Of a stretch of 8,467 nt of DNA, positions 1-6,491 are shown one piece after another. The first letter of the stretch is position 1; the number at the start of each line of letters is the position of its first letter. A model generated the notes under the pieces. That model worked only from the letters and a program-made list of their open reading frames with translations, had not been told where the DNA came from and ran no database searches. Location of the stretch: positions 1 through 8,467 of the forward strand of contig JBLIME010000117.1 in assembly GCA_047638515.1 (NCBI GenBank), read 5' to 3'. The translations under genes and the position numbers were made by a program. Source of the DNA: CANLBN01 sp047638515. Lineage in GTDB: Bacteria; Pseudomonadota; Gammaproteobacteria; Pseudomonadales; Cellvibrionaceae.

Positions 1-1142
1 TCGGCACCGTTGTGTAAATCTCGCAGCGATTTTTGTAGAACCTCTTCGCTAAGCTGCCCTGCGTATTGACGATAAGACTTAATCGTCTCTACTGAATGTC
101 GCGCACGCTGCTCTTTAAAAAACTCGCTAACATTATTTTCAACAATGACATGCGCCTGTTGCGCCGCAATTTCTCGTGACTGCTTGTTCTCGTCGATGAC
201 ATCATGCAAATCATCGACGGTGTATAAATAGACATCGTCCAAGTTGCCGACCTCAGGCTCTATATCGCGTGGCACTGCGATATCAACCATAAAAAAAGGC
301 TTATGCTTACGCAGTTTAAGAGCAGACTCAACCGCACCTTTACCGAGTATTGGCAACTGACTGGCCGTCGATGAAATAACGATATCCGCGCTAACTAAGT
401 ACTCGGGTATGTCAGCCAACAAGATGGCTTTGGCGCCAAATTCATCCGCTAGTTTTTGAGCACGCTCAAGCGTACGGTTGGCAAACAACATTTTCGAGAC
501 ACCCTGTTCTTTCAAGTGTCGCGCCACTAAATCGATGGTTTCACCTGCTCCAATAAGTAAAGCGGTATCGTTTTTTAAATTTGAAAAAATACGCTGCGCT
601 AGGTTTACGGCGGCATAGGCGACAGAAACTGGATTGCGCCCAATGGCCGTTTCGGTGCGCACTTGCTTGGCAACACTGAACACGCGCTGAAAAATACTGT
701 GAAGTTCACTACCTAACACCTTCGCCTCTATGGCGACAGCGTAGCTAGATTTCATCTGCCCCAATATCTGAGGTTCACCAAGCACCATAGAATCTAAACC
801 ACAGGCAACTCGCATCATGTGCACCATAGCCTCACTGCCTTTATGGACATAACAGTGTTTTGATAACTCGCCGACATCGAGCCCGTGGTATTGAGCAAAC
901 CAATTAAGCAACTCGGTTGCCGACAGTTGGACTTGCTCAAGAGCATTAGTCTTGGATTGTTGTCCCGAAAAATAAATTTCTGTGCGATTACAGGTCGATA
1001 AGATCGCAGCTTCTTTGGCACGAGTAAGACGCACAATGTCTTGTAGCGCGGGCACCACCGACTCGGGAGCAAAAGTCACTTGCTCACGCAAATCAATTGT
1101 CGCAGTCTCGTGGTTAAGGCCTATAACAAACAAAGGAATCAT
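1..1142 (-). CDS. hemA: Glutamyl-tRNA reductase, C-terminus cut by window edge
   Basis: Catalyses NADPH-dependent reduction of glutamyl-tRNA(Glu) to glutamate-1-semialdehyde, the first committed step of C5-pathway tetrapyrrole (haem) synthesis, in the cytoplasm. Reading the minus strand from the ATG at 1142-1140 gives 380 codons without a stop; the family is about 420 residues, so roughly 40 C-terminal residues (dimerisation domain) lie beyond base 1. Seen in the sequence: N-terminal GLNHETA (residues 8-14), STCNRTEIY (49-57) with the catalytic Cys51, GEPQILGQ (122-129), and the NADPH-domain glycine motif GAGET starting at residue 198. The start is supported by MIPLFVIGLNH, which matches the usual HemA N-terminus, although no clear Shine-Dalgarno sequence precedes it. 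It is divergent from the TPR gene. In related bacteria prfA and prmC often follow hemA; they would lie outside this window. Identity is very secure. Confidence 0.97.
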   Translation of the reverse strand, partial: MIPLFVIGLNHETATIDLREQVTFAPESVVPALQDIVRLTRAKEAAILSTCNRTEIYFSGQQSKTNALEQVQLSATELLNWFAQYHGLDVGELSKHCYVHKGSEAMVHMMRVACGLDSMVLGEPQILGQMKSSYAVAIEAKVLGSELHSIFQRVFSVAKQVRTETAIGRNPVSVAYAAVNLAQRIFSNLKNDTALLIGAGETIDLVARHLKEQGVSKMLFANRTLERAQKLADEFGAKAILLADIPEYLVSADIVISSTASQLPILGKGAVESALKLRKHKPFFMVDIAVPRDIEPEVGNLDDVYLYTVDDLHDVIDENKQSREIAAQQAHVIVENNVSEFFKEQRARHSVETIKSYRQYAGQLSEEVLQKSLRDLHNGA

Positions 1143-1230
1143 GGAAACTAAAGGATGCTGGGATGAGATCGTATTGTCCGCAACCCTCACAACAATAGCA
1201 AGGATGCGCTTATATTAAGTTTTGCATGGT

Positions 1231-1259
1231 TTTATATTATGCCGTGGGTTTCACTACAA
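1231..1259 (-). promoter_or_regulatory. Candidate sigma70-type promoter for hemA
   Basis: On the minus strand, TTGTAG (1259-1254) is followed after 17 bases by TATAAA (1236-1231). The -10 box matches the consensus at five of six positions and the -35 at three of six. It lies about 90 bases upstream of the hemA ATG. This is a pattern match by eye in an AT-rich region; other weak -10-like boxes are nearby, so it is tentative. Confidence 0.35.
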
Positions 1260-1334
1260 CTTGCGTTTTTATGAGGCATTTTACACCTCGACAAGACGGC
1301 GCCTAAAATATTAAGGTGTGTACAGCTGCTTTAA

Positions 1335-1401
1335 CAGATCCAGAGCCGCATTATTTCAGTAATACGGTAACAATTGTTGAAATAATACGACTCTGGATCT
1401 G
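1335..1401. repeat. 24-bp imperfect inverted repeat with 19-base spacer
   Basis: The left arm (1335-1358) and right arm (1378-1401) are reverse complements at 22 of 24 positions, separated by 19 bases. The two mismatches are 1346/1390 and 1349/1387. In a rightward transcript both are C-A mismatches, but in a leftward transcript both become G-U wobbles, so the hairpin would be fully paired only in RNA made in the hemA direction. The spacer and first base of the right arm contain a separate 10-bp perfect palindrome, AACAATTGTT (1369-1378). Neither side has a T-run, so it is not a standard intrinsic terminator, and a terminator is not expected between divergent genes. It could be a REP- or MITE-like element, a leader structure or a protein-binding site; TTAA occurs beside both ends but is not a clean target duplication. 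Confidence 0.85.
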
Positions 1402-1427
1402 ACTTAATTATCCGGCTCAAGCTGTGC

Positions 1428-1479
1428 TTAGCTTTAATTAAACTGACAAGTTATACTAGGATGTCGCTATGCTGACATC
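1428..1479 (+). promoter_or_regulatory. Candidate promoter and operator-like repeat for TPR gene
   Basis: TATACT (1452-1457) resembles a -10 box (five of six consensus positions). The best -35 at the right distance is TTAGCT (1428-1433), which is weak. An inverted repeat GATGTC-N8-GACATC (1460-1479) sits where transcription would begin and could be an operator or a small leader hairpin. No transcription data support this; it is inferred from pattern and position. Confidence 0.35.
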
Positions 1480-1514
1480 ATCGCTGTTGTTTTTAATGGA
1501 GTTTTATCTGTTTT

Positions 1515-3413
1515 ATGAGAAATCAGTTTATCGCTTGTTTTACTCTGTTATTTGTACTGCAATCTTGTAGTGTCTTAACTGATATAAACACTCAATCCCA
1601 AAGCGTCGACACCGACCTAGGGCCCAGCAACAATGCTCCCACTAGCGTCATTAACGCTGAAGGCACGCTGGCCACTGATGCGGGCAACATACTCGACATA
1701 CCCGCGACGAATGCGACTAAATCTGGTCAGTTTTCTAGCGATGTGCTCTACATGCTGTTAACCGCCGAGATGGCCGCCAGTCGCCAGCAGTTTAGCGTTA
1801 CGCTTAAACAGTATGTCAAGGCGGCCAAGACCACCGGTGATGTTGGCGTTATTGCTCGAGCTACCAGACTCGCGCAATATTTTAGGGACAGCCGGCAGAC
1901 ACTCAACATGGGTGAGCTTTGGCTGACAAAGGCACCCGACGACATAGAGGCGCACAGCATCATTGCCGCCGCGCACATAGAAACTCGCCAACCGCTAAAA
2001 GCACTCGATAGCGCTGAGCGTATCTTGGCGGTACTGACTGAAGCACAGAACGTCGACAGCGCGTCTGACGTGCAGCCAAAACCTAAGGAAGATCAAGCCC
2101 ACCCCCACGTACACGCTAAAACACCCAATATCAAACAACGTGCAGCGATTTTGGAAACTATTGCAAACTTTAGTCGAACCACTGATGCCGATACCCGCGA
2201 CAAGCTTATAGAGCGCTATCATTTGCTTGATTCACGCTACCCAACACTGACCCCTATTAAGGTAGCCCTCAGTGTCTTGTATGAAGCTAAAAAAGACACT
2301 GAGAAGGCGCTAGGCATTGTGCGAAGAGCGCTTACCGCAGATGCGGATTATCTACCCGCGGCACGACAAGAGATCAATCTGTTAAATGCAGACGGTGCGT
2401 TTGCAGAAGCATTAGAAAAGCTTAATATTCAATTAGATAAAACACCCAACAATGCACGCATGAGATTACTCTACGCACGCACTCTGGCACAGACTGACAT
2501 TAACGCCGCCTACAAAGAGTTTACCGTGTTGTCTAATAGCGCTCCCGGAAACTTAGATATAAAATTTTCTAAAGCTATTATTGCCTTAGAGCTGCGCGAA
2601 TTGGACGACGCCCAACAAACATTGATAGAACTACTCGATAAAAAGTATCGCCCTAACACAATTAACTTTTATCTAGGTAATCTGGCCGAGCTGCAAAAAG
2701 ACCCGACAACCGCCATTAATTACTACCTGGCCGTGAGCACAGGCGATGATTTTGTTGCCGCTAACTCGCAGGCGGCCCGCTTAATGGCTAATCTAGGCGA
2801 GCTCGAGGATGCACGCAGTCATCTACGAGCACTGCGGGACAAGTCGCCCAGCCTTAGAGCACAATTTTTCAACGCTGAAGCCAACATTTTAGACGAACAA
2901 GCTATGACTCAAATCGCTATCGATGTGTTGGATATAGCTATTGCAGAGTTTCCTAACAACGTTAGCCTACTCTACAAACGCTCAAGTCTTTATGAAAAAA
3001 CAGATCGCCTCGACTTAATGGAGGCGGATTTGCGCCGCGGCCTAACTTTAGAGCCTGAAAATTCCGCGATCTTAAATGCGCTAGGTTACTTTTTGACAAT
3101 TCGCACGGAACGTTACCAAGAGGCCTTTGATTTAATCAGTGCGGCGCTGCTTATCGAACCGAAGGACTCTGCTATTCTCGACAGCATGGGTTGGGTTTTG
3201 TTTAAGCTACAGCGTGTAGAGGAGGCGATTTTCTTTCTGCGCAAAGCATTTGAACAGTTTCCAGATCCTGAAGTCGCTGCACATTTAGGAGAAGCACTGT
3301 GGGTTAATGGCAATCGACAAGAAGCCCTAGCGATATGGAACAAAAATTTAGCTGAAAACCTAGAGGACACAAAAATACTAGAGACAATGCGCAGACTCAA
3401 TGCGCAGCCCTAG
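1515..3413 (+). CDS. lbcA: TPR-repeat outer-membrane lipoprotein, LbcA-like
   Basis: The 632-residue protein begins with a lipoprotein signal peptide: a basic start, hydrophobic segment FTLLFVL and lipobox LQSC with Cys18 as the acylation site. A low-complexity linker follows (about 22-70), then helical TPR-type repeats to the C-terminus. The clearest repeats are in the last 150 residues, with NALGY (from 521), DSMGW (from 556) and a final EVAAHLGEALW segment. In P. aeruginosa the TPR lipoprotein in this position, PA4667 (LbcA), binds the periplasmic protease CtpA and promotes turnover of peptidoglycan hydrolases; the same role is inferred here from position and architecture only. A His/Pro/Lys-rich stretch (about 178-206) interrupts the repeats and looks like a flexible insertion. 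The start is fixed by the signal peptide and an upstream in-frame TAA (1494-1496); GGAG at 1498-1501 is a rather distant ribosome site. It overlaps the lolB reading frame. Confidence 0.85.
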   Translation: MRNQFIACFTLLFVLQSCSVLTDINTQSQSVDTDLGPSNNAPTSVINAEGTLATDAGNILDIPATNATKSGQFSSDVLYMLLTAEMAASRQQFSVTLKQYVKAAKTTGDVGVIARATRLAQYFRDSRQTLNMGELWLTKAPDDIEAHSIIAAAHIETRQPLKALDSAERILAVLTEAQNVDSASDVQPKPKEDQAHPHVHAKTPNIKQRAAILETIANFSRTTDADTRDKLIERYHLLDSRYPTLTPIKVALSVLYEAKKDTEKALGIVRRALTADADYLPAARQEINLLNADGAFAEALEKLNIQLDKTPNNARMRLLYARTLAQTDINAAYKEFTVLSNSAPGNLDIKFSKAIIALELRELDDAQQTLIELLDKKYRPNTINFYLGNLAELQKDPTTAINYYLAVSTGDDFVAANSQAARLMANLGELEDARSHLRALRDKSPSLRAQFFNAEANILDEQAMTQIAIDVLDIAIAEFPNNVSLLYKRSSLYEKTDRLDLMEADLRRGLTLEPENSAILNALGYFLTIRTERYQEAFDLISAALLIEPKDSAILDSMGWVLFKLQRVEEAIFFLRKAFEQFPDPEVAAHLGEALWVNGNRQEALAIWNKNLAENLEDTKILETMRRLNAQP

Positions 3414-4131
3414 CATTATTGTGTGGTCGCCGCCAATATTTAGGGTCGCTGTTCGCAACGACTTTAAGCGCCGCCTCAAGCTACAAAACTCAGTGCGGTT
3501 TTTATTAATTAGTAGCCTTTTATTATTGATAACAAGCTGCACAAGCTTCGGTAGCAAAAATGCTAACTACACCATTGGCGCTGTTCAACCAATTAAGCCA
3601 CCGCCACTCGCCTGGCACATTAGCGCCAAGTTGGGAATCAGTTCACCGCAACAAAATGGCAGTGTCACCCTCAATTGGCAGCAAACGGGCGACACCTTTA
3701 TTATAAAAGTGCAGGGGCCCCTCGGCCAAGGTAATGCGGTTATTAGTGGCTCGCAATACAATGCCAAAATACAGCGGCCTGGGCGAGCGAGCCTGCGTTC
3801 AAACAATGTCGATGAGTTAGTTTTTGACACCTTTGGCTGGACACTACCCTTTGATAGTTTTGTGCACTGGGTGGTTGCAACCGCTAACCCCAAGCAAGCC
3901 GTCACCAACATTCGTTTTGATGCAGCGCTGAACACGCTCAGTGGCTTTGAACAGTCTGGATGGGCCCTGGCATACAGTCGCTATAAGTTGGTTGATAACT
4001 GGGTGTTACCAGGTCGAGTCAAAGCTACACATCTGTCGACAAGATCCACACAACAAAACTACAGCGATAACAACGCCGACACTCAACAGACAAGGCTTAC
4101 ATTAATTATTCGTGAGTGGACAATACTGTAA
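3400..4131 (+). CDS. lolB: Outer-membrane lipoprotein insertion factor LolB
   Basis: LolB is itself an outer-membrane lipoprotein that accepts lipoproteins from the periplasmic carrier LolA and inserts them into the outer membrane. Visible family features are a hydrophobic signal segment ending in lipobox ITSC (Cys47 from the ATG), the early LAWHISAKLGI strand, the central GPLG motif, FGWTLPFDSFVHWV, and a C-terminal GWALAYSRY followed by WVLPGRV. The start is uncertain. ATG 3400 gives 243 residues and a 14-base overlap with the TPR gene, but leaves an unusually long 31-residue segment before the signal core. GTG 3493 gives 212 residues, close to the usual LolB length (about 205), and a standard signal peptide MRFLLISSLLLLITSC, though with no clear ribosome site. 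The longest frame is reported. Placement after a TPR lipoprotein gene suggests co-transcription. Confidence 0.92.
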   Translation: MRSPSIIVWSPPIFRVAVRNDFKRRLKLQNSVRFLLISSLLLLITSCTSFGSKNANYTIGAVQPIKPPPLAWHISAKLGISSPQQNGSVTLNWQQTGDTFIIKVQGPLGQGNAVISGSQYNAKIQRPGRASLRSNNVDELVFDTFGWTLPFDSFVHWVVATANPKQAVTNIRFDAALNTLSGFEQSGWALAYSRYKLVDNWVLPGRVKATHLSTRSTQQNYSDNNADTQQTRLTLIIREWTIL

Positions 4132-4166
4132 TCGAGACGGACAACAAGCACTTAGAGTGGCCAGTG

Positions 4167-4215
4167 ACAGCGGTTGTACCGTTGCTGTAGGCTCATACAC
4201 AACGGCACGCTGCCG
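4167..4215 (+). other. Two small hairpins in the lolB-ispE gap
   Basis: The 111-base gap holds two adjacent potential RNA hairpins. The first is 4167-4188: ACAGC/GCTGT plus GGT/ACC around a 3-base loop, with a GTT bulge. The second is 4203-4215: CGGCA/TGCCG around loop CGC. Neither is followed by a T-run, so they are not obvious terminators. They could be processing or mRNA-stability elements, or chance. No open reading frame of note lies in the gap. Confidence 0.4.
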
Positions 4216-4242
4216 CTAGCCCTTTACAACTAGATCTGAACA

Positions 4243-5124
4243 ATGACTTTATCGCTGCTCTCACCAGCCAAGCTTAACCTTTTTTTGCACATCACCGGTC
4301 GCCGTAAAGATGGTTATCACGAGCTGCAGACACTCTTTCAGCTGCTGGACTACAGCGACACACTGCACTTTTCTCGACGCGACGACACTGCAATTACCTT
4401 GACGCCGGCAATAGCTGGCGTCGCCCATGATGACAATCTGATTATCAAAGCGGCACTTGCCCTTAAGACTTATATACTCGCCAAGTCTGCGACATTAAAT
4501 GCGAGCGCGTTGTCGGGTATCGATATTCAACTCGACAAAAAGTTACCCATTGGCGGCGGCCTGGGCGGTGGCAGCTCTAATGCAGCGACAACACTCGTTG
4601 CCTTAAATCATTTATGGCAGGCGGGGCTCAATAGTGACGAGCTGTGCAGTATAGGTGTTCAACTCGGGGCAGATGTACCGGTTTTTATCAACGGCTATAG
4701 TGCCTGGGCTGAAGGTATCGGGGAAAAGTTGCAGCCTATTGAGCTAGCCCAACAGTGGTATTTAGTCATTAAGCCCAACTGCCATGTGTCGACGTTAGAT
4801 ATTTTTTCAAGAGAAGAATTGACAAGAGACACCCCCGCCATTAAAGTAGCGCTCTTCTTTGAGCAGGGCGGCAAAAATGATTGCCAAAATGTCGTTTGCC
4901 AAGAGTACCCAGAGGTAAGCAAGGCTATCGATTGGCTGAGTAAATTCTCGGATGCTAGGCTCACAGGAACAGGCGCCTGTGTGTTTGCCGCCTTCTCTAA
5001 TGAGAGTGATGCAAATGCGCTTTTAAATAAAGCGTCGACGCTAGCGAAAGACAGTGCTTGGACGTGCTTTGTAGCTAAAGGCATTAACCGATCACCTATA
5101 TTGTCTTTGTTAGCCCATCAGTAA
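4243..5124 (+). CDS. ispE: 4-diphosphocytidyl-2-C-methyl-D-erythritol kinase
   Basis: A GHMP-family kinase that phosphorylates CDP-methylerythritol at the 2-hydroxyl using ATP, in the MEP (non-mevalonate) route to isopentenyl diphosphate. The 293-residue length is slightly above the usual 280-285. Motifs seen are SPAKLNLFLHI near the N-terminus with the conserved Lys10, the GHMP glycine-rich ATP loop PIGGGLGGGSSN (102-113), the catalytic-region GADVPVF with Asp144 (corresponding to Asp141 of the E. coli enzyme), and a C-terminal GTGACVFA glycine motif. The ATG at 4243 is chosen because it gives the standard N-terminus and an in-frame TGA lies only two codons upstream; no good Shine-Dalgarno sequence is visible. 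It lies 111 bases after lolB in the same direction. Identity is very secure. Confidence 0.97.
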   Translation: MTLSLLSPAKLNLFLHITGRRKDGYHELQTLFQLLDYSDTLHFSRRDDTAITLTPAIAGVAHDDNLIIKAALALKTYILAKSATLNASALSGIDIQLDKKLPIGGGLGGGSSNAATTLVALNHLWQAGLNSDELCSIGVQLGADVPVFINGYSAWAEGIGEKLQPIELAQQWYLVIKPNCHVSTLDIFSREELTRDTPAIKVALFFEQGGKNDCQNVVCQEYPEVSKAIDWLSKFSDARLTGTGACVFAAFSNESDANALLNKASTLAKDSAWTCFVAKGINRSPILSLLAHQ

Positions 5125-5170
5125 ATTTAAAAATCTTGCAGGCGCTAGTCTCATCTGCATTATTAAAGTT

Positions 5171-5196
5171 CTCAAATAATAACTTTGAGCTGTTAT
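5171..5196 (+). other. Inverted repeats in the ispE-tRNA gap
   Basis: Between ispE and tRNA-Gln, CTCAAA...TTTGAG and the overlapping pair AAAGTT...AACTTT can each form a 6-bp hairpin, but not both together. No T-run follows. It may be a weak terminator, a processing site upstream of the tRNA, or chance in AT-rich sequence. Confidence 0.25.
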
Positions 5197-5267
5197 TACT
5201 AAGTAGCAGTCGTTATGTAGTTTTACTAAGACTTAGCTCTCAAACGCTGAGTTGTTAGATAGTTTAT

Positions 5268-5342
5268 TGGGGTGTAGCCAAGTGGTAAGGCAGCGGGTTT
5301 TGATCCCGCCATGCGGAGGTTCAAACCCTCCCACCCCAGCCA
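5268..5342 (+). tRNA. tRNA-Gln, anticodon TTG, CCA encoded
   Basis: A complete cloverleaf can be drawn. The 7-bp acceptor stem is TGGGGTG (5268-5274) with CACCCCA (5332-5338). The D stem is GCC/GGC and the anticodon stem GCGGG/CCCGC (5293-5297, 5305-5309). The loop TTTTGAT places anticodon TTG at 5300-5302, which reads CAA (and CAG by wobble). The variable loop has 5 bases, and the T stem GGAGG/CCTCC holds loop TTCAAAC. Discriminator G (5339) and a genomic CCA (5340-5342) end it. The weak U1-A72 pair is typical of bacterial tRNA-Gln. It lies between ispE and prs, as in P. aeruginosa, and only 67 bases separate its end from the prs start codon. I see no strong promoter of its own in the 143 bases after ispE. 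Confidence 0.98.
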
Positions 5343-5409
5343 TTTATTATCAATATCCATTAGCAGTAATCCTCAAACTCTCCCAGATCAGCATTTAAGG
5401 TATCTAATC

Positions 5410-6351
5410 GTGTCAGATTTTATGGTATTCACTGGTACTGCCAATCCGGCACTTGCCGAGAGCATCGTTAGAAAGCTGGGCATGCGCCTTGGTGATGCAT
5501 CAGTTGGGCAGTTCTCGGATGGCGAGATCTCTATTGAGATCAACGAAAATGTTCGTGGACGAGATGTGTTTGTCGTGCAATCCACCTGCGCGCCAACCCA
5601 TCGCAACTTAATGGAATTAATTATTCTGGTCGATGCCCTTCGTCGTGCGTCGGCCGGCCGCATTACTGCGGTTGTGCCATACTTTGGCTATGCTCGACAA
5701 GATCGCCGAGTGCGCTCTGCGCGCGTACCCATTACGGCTAAGGTTGTTGCCGACATGATGGTTAATGCCGGCATCGATCGCGTGCTGACATTGGACTTAC
5801 ACGCAGAGCAAATTCAGGGTTTCTTTGACGTACCCGTCGACAACATTTACGGCACGCCAATTTTAATCAATGATATCAACGCGCAGACATACGAAAACCT
5901 TGTAGTTGTGTCACCCGATATTGGTGGGGTTGTGCGCGCACGTGCAGTGGCCAAGCACCTTGATATTGATCTGGCAATCATCGACAAACGTCGCTCTAAG
6001 GCCAATACCGCCGAAGTTATGAATCTCATCGGTGAGGTTACCGGTAAAGTCTGTGTCTTGGTTGATGATATGGTTGACACTGCCGGCACGCTTTGTGGTG
6101 CCTCTAAAGCCCTTAAAGACTATGGCGCAGTTAAGGTTGTGGCCTATGCGACGCACCCGGTACTCTCTGGCAAAGCCATTGAAAACATCGATGGCTCTGA
6201 AATCGACGAGCTTGTCGTCACCGACTCAATTCCACTGAGCAAAGAAGCTCGTGGATGTAGCAAGATAAGACAGTTGAGCCTGGCTACGTCGATGTCGGAA
6301 GCCATTAGACGACTCAACAATGAAGAATCTCTTAGTGCAATGTTTAACTAA
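5410..6351 (+). CDS. prs: Ribose-phosphate pyrophosphokinase (PRPP synthetase)
   Basis: Transfers pyrophosphate from ATP to ribose-5-phosphate to make PRPP for purine, pyrimidine, NAD, histidine and tryptophan synthesis; a cytoplasmic hexamer in the class I family. The open frame extends left into the tRNA gene, but the real start is taken as GTG 5410. It has AAGG (5397-5400) at the right spacing and yields 313 residues, the same as the Pseudomonas enzyme as I recall it, beginning (M)SDFMVFTGTANP. Seen motifs are the ATP-contact loop RQDRRVRSARVPI, the catalytic/metal segment LDLHAEQIQGFF with His131 (E. coli numbering agrees), and the PRPP-binding loop VDDMVDTAGT (218-227). ATG 5422 is a less likely start because it lies too far from the ribosome site and would remove conserved residues. 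The gene is preceded by tRNA-Gln and followed by rplY. Confidence 0.97.
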   Translation: MSDFMVFTGTANPALAESIVRKLGMRLGDASVGQFSDGEISIEINENVRGRDVFVVQSTCAPTHRNLMELIILVDALRRASAGRITAVVPYFGYARQDRRVRSARVPITAKVVADMMVNAGIDRVLTLDLHAEQIQGFFDVPVDNIYGTPILINDINAQTYENLVVVSPDIGGVVRARAVAKHLDIDLAIIDKRRSKANTAEVMNLIGEVTGKVCVLVDDMVDTAGTLCGASKALKDYGAVKVVAYATHPVLSGKAIENIDGSEIDELVVTDSIPLSKEARGCSKIRQLSLATSMSEAIRRLNNEESLSAMFN

Positions 6352-6380
6352 ACATCGGTTTAAAGATTTAATTAAACATT
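6341..6380. repeat. AT-rich palindromes and imperfect direct repeat at prs 3' end
   Basis: TTTAACTAAACATC (6343-6356), which covers the prs stop codon, is repeated at 6367-6380 with 12 of 14 matches. The first copy lies in a palindrome TGTTTA-AC-TAAACA (6341-6354), and the second contains TTTAATTAAA (6367-6376). An additional GTTTAA/TTAAAC pair (6358-6363, 6372-6377) could form a weak hairpin. In such AT-rich DNA part of this may be chance. Confidence 0.4.
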
Positions 6381-6394
6381 CGCTTTAGAAAACC

Positions 6395-6469
6395 CTATTG
6401 CTTAAGCTAAGCATTTAGCCCTTGCAATAGATACTAGTAACAATGGTTGTAATGGTCGCAAATTACAGC
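6395..6469 (+). promoter_or_regulatory. Structured leader region before rplY
   Basis: Two mutually exclusive stems can form in this RNA: TGCTTA/TAAGCA (6399-6404, 6408-6413) and the wider CTATTGC/GCAATAG (6395-6401, 6424-6430), which share TTGC at 6398-6401 or part of it. A third stem, GTTGTAAT/ATTACAGC (6446-6453, 6462-6469, one G-U pair), ends nine bases before the rplY ribosome site. This could be a translational-control or attenuation leader, but no ligand or protein site is recognised and folding was judged by eye. Confidence 0.35.
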
Positions 6470-6491
6470 TGTTCAAATGAGGACATCTACA

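Larger units (their letters stand above)
1143..1514. other. Divergent intergenic region, hemA / TPR gene
   Basis: This 372-base stretch separates two divergent genes and contains no convincing coding sequence. It holds candidate promoters for each side, the 24-bp inverted repeat at 1335-1401, and a looser inverted repeat ACACCT/AGGTGT (1283-1288 and 1314-1319) that encloses a GGCGCC palindrome. It is AT-rich around 1210-1240 and 1370-1460, as expected for a regulatory region. Confidence 0.8.

Noticed and set aside
815..1072. 85-residue leftward open frame
   Set aside because: It is in a different frame from hemA but lies wholly inside its coding sequence, and its composition is not protein-like.
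982..1218. 78-residue rightward open frame opposite the hemA start
   Set aside because: It is antisense to the well-supported hemA N-terminus, has no recognisable motifs and runs into the regulatory region; it is a shadow frame.
1335..1401. Intrinsic terminator between hemA and the TPR gene
   Set aside because: The flanking genes are divergent, and neither side of the hairpin has a T-run.
3585..3935. 116-residue leftward open frame
   Set aside because: It is antisense to lolB, with no motif or ribosome site.
4695..5084. 129-residue leftward open frame
   Set aside because: It is antisense to conserved ispE codons, including the Asp144-flanking region and the GTGACVFA motif; no ribosome site or family features.
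5311..5409. N-terminal extension of prs starting inside the tRNA gene
   Set aside because: The ATG at 5311 is the variable loop of tRNA-Gln, the 33 extra residues match no Prs family sequence, and GTG 5410 has a well-placed ribosome site.
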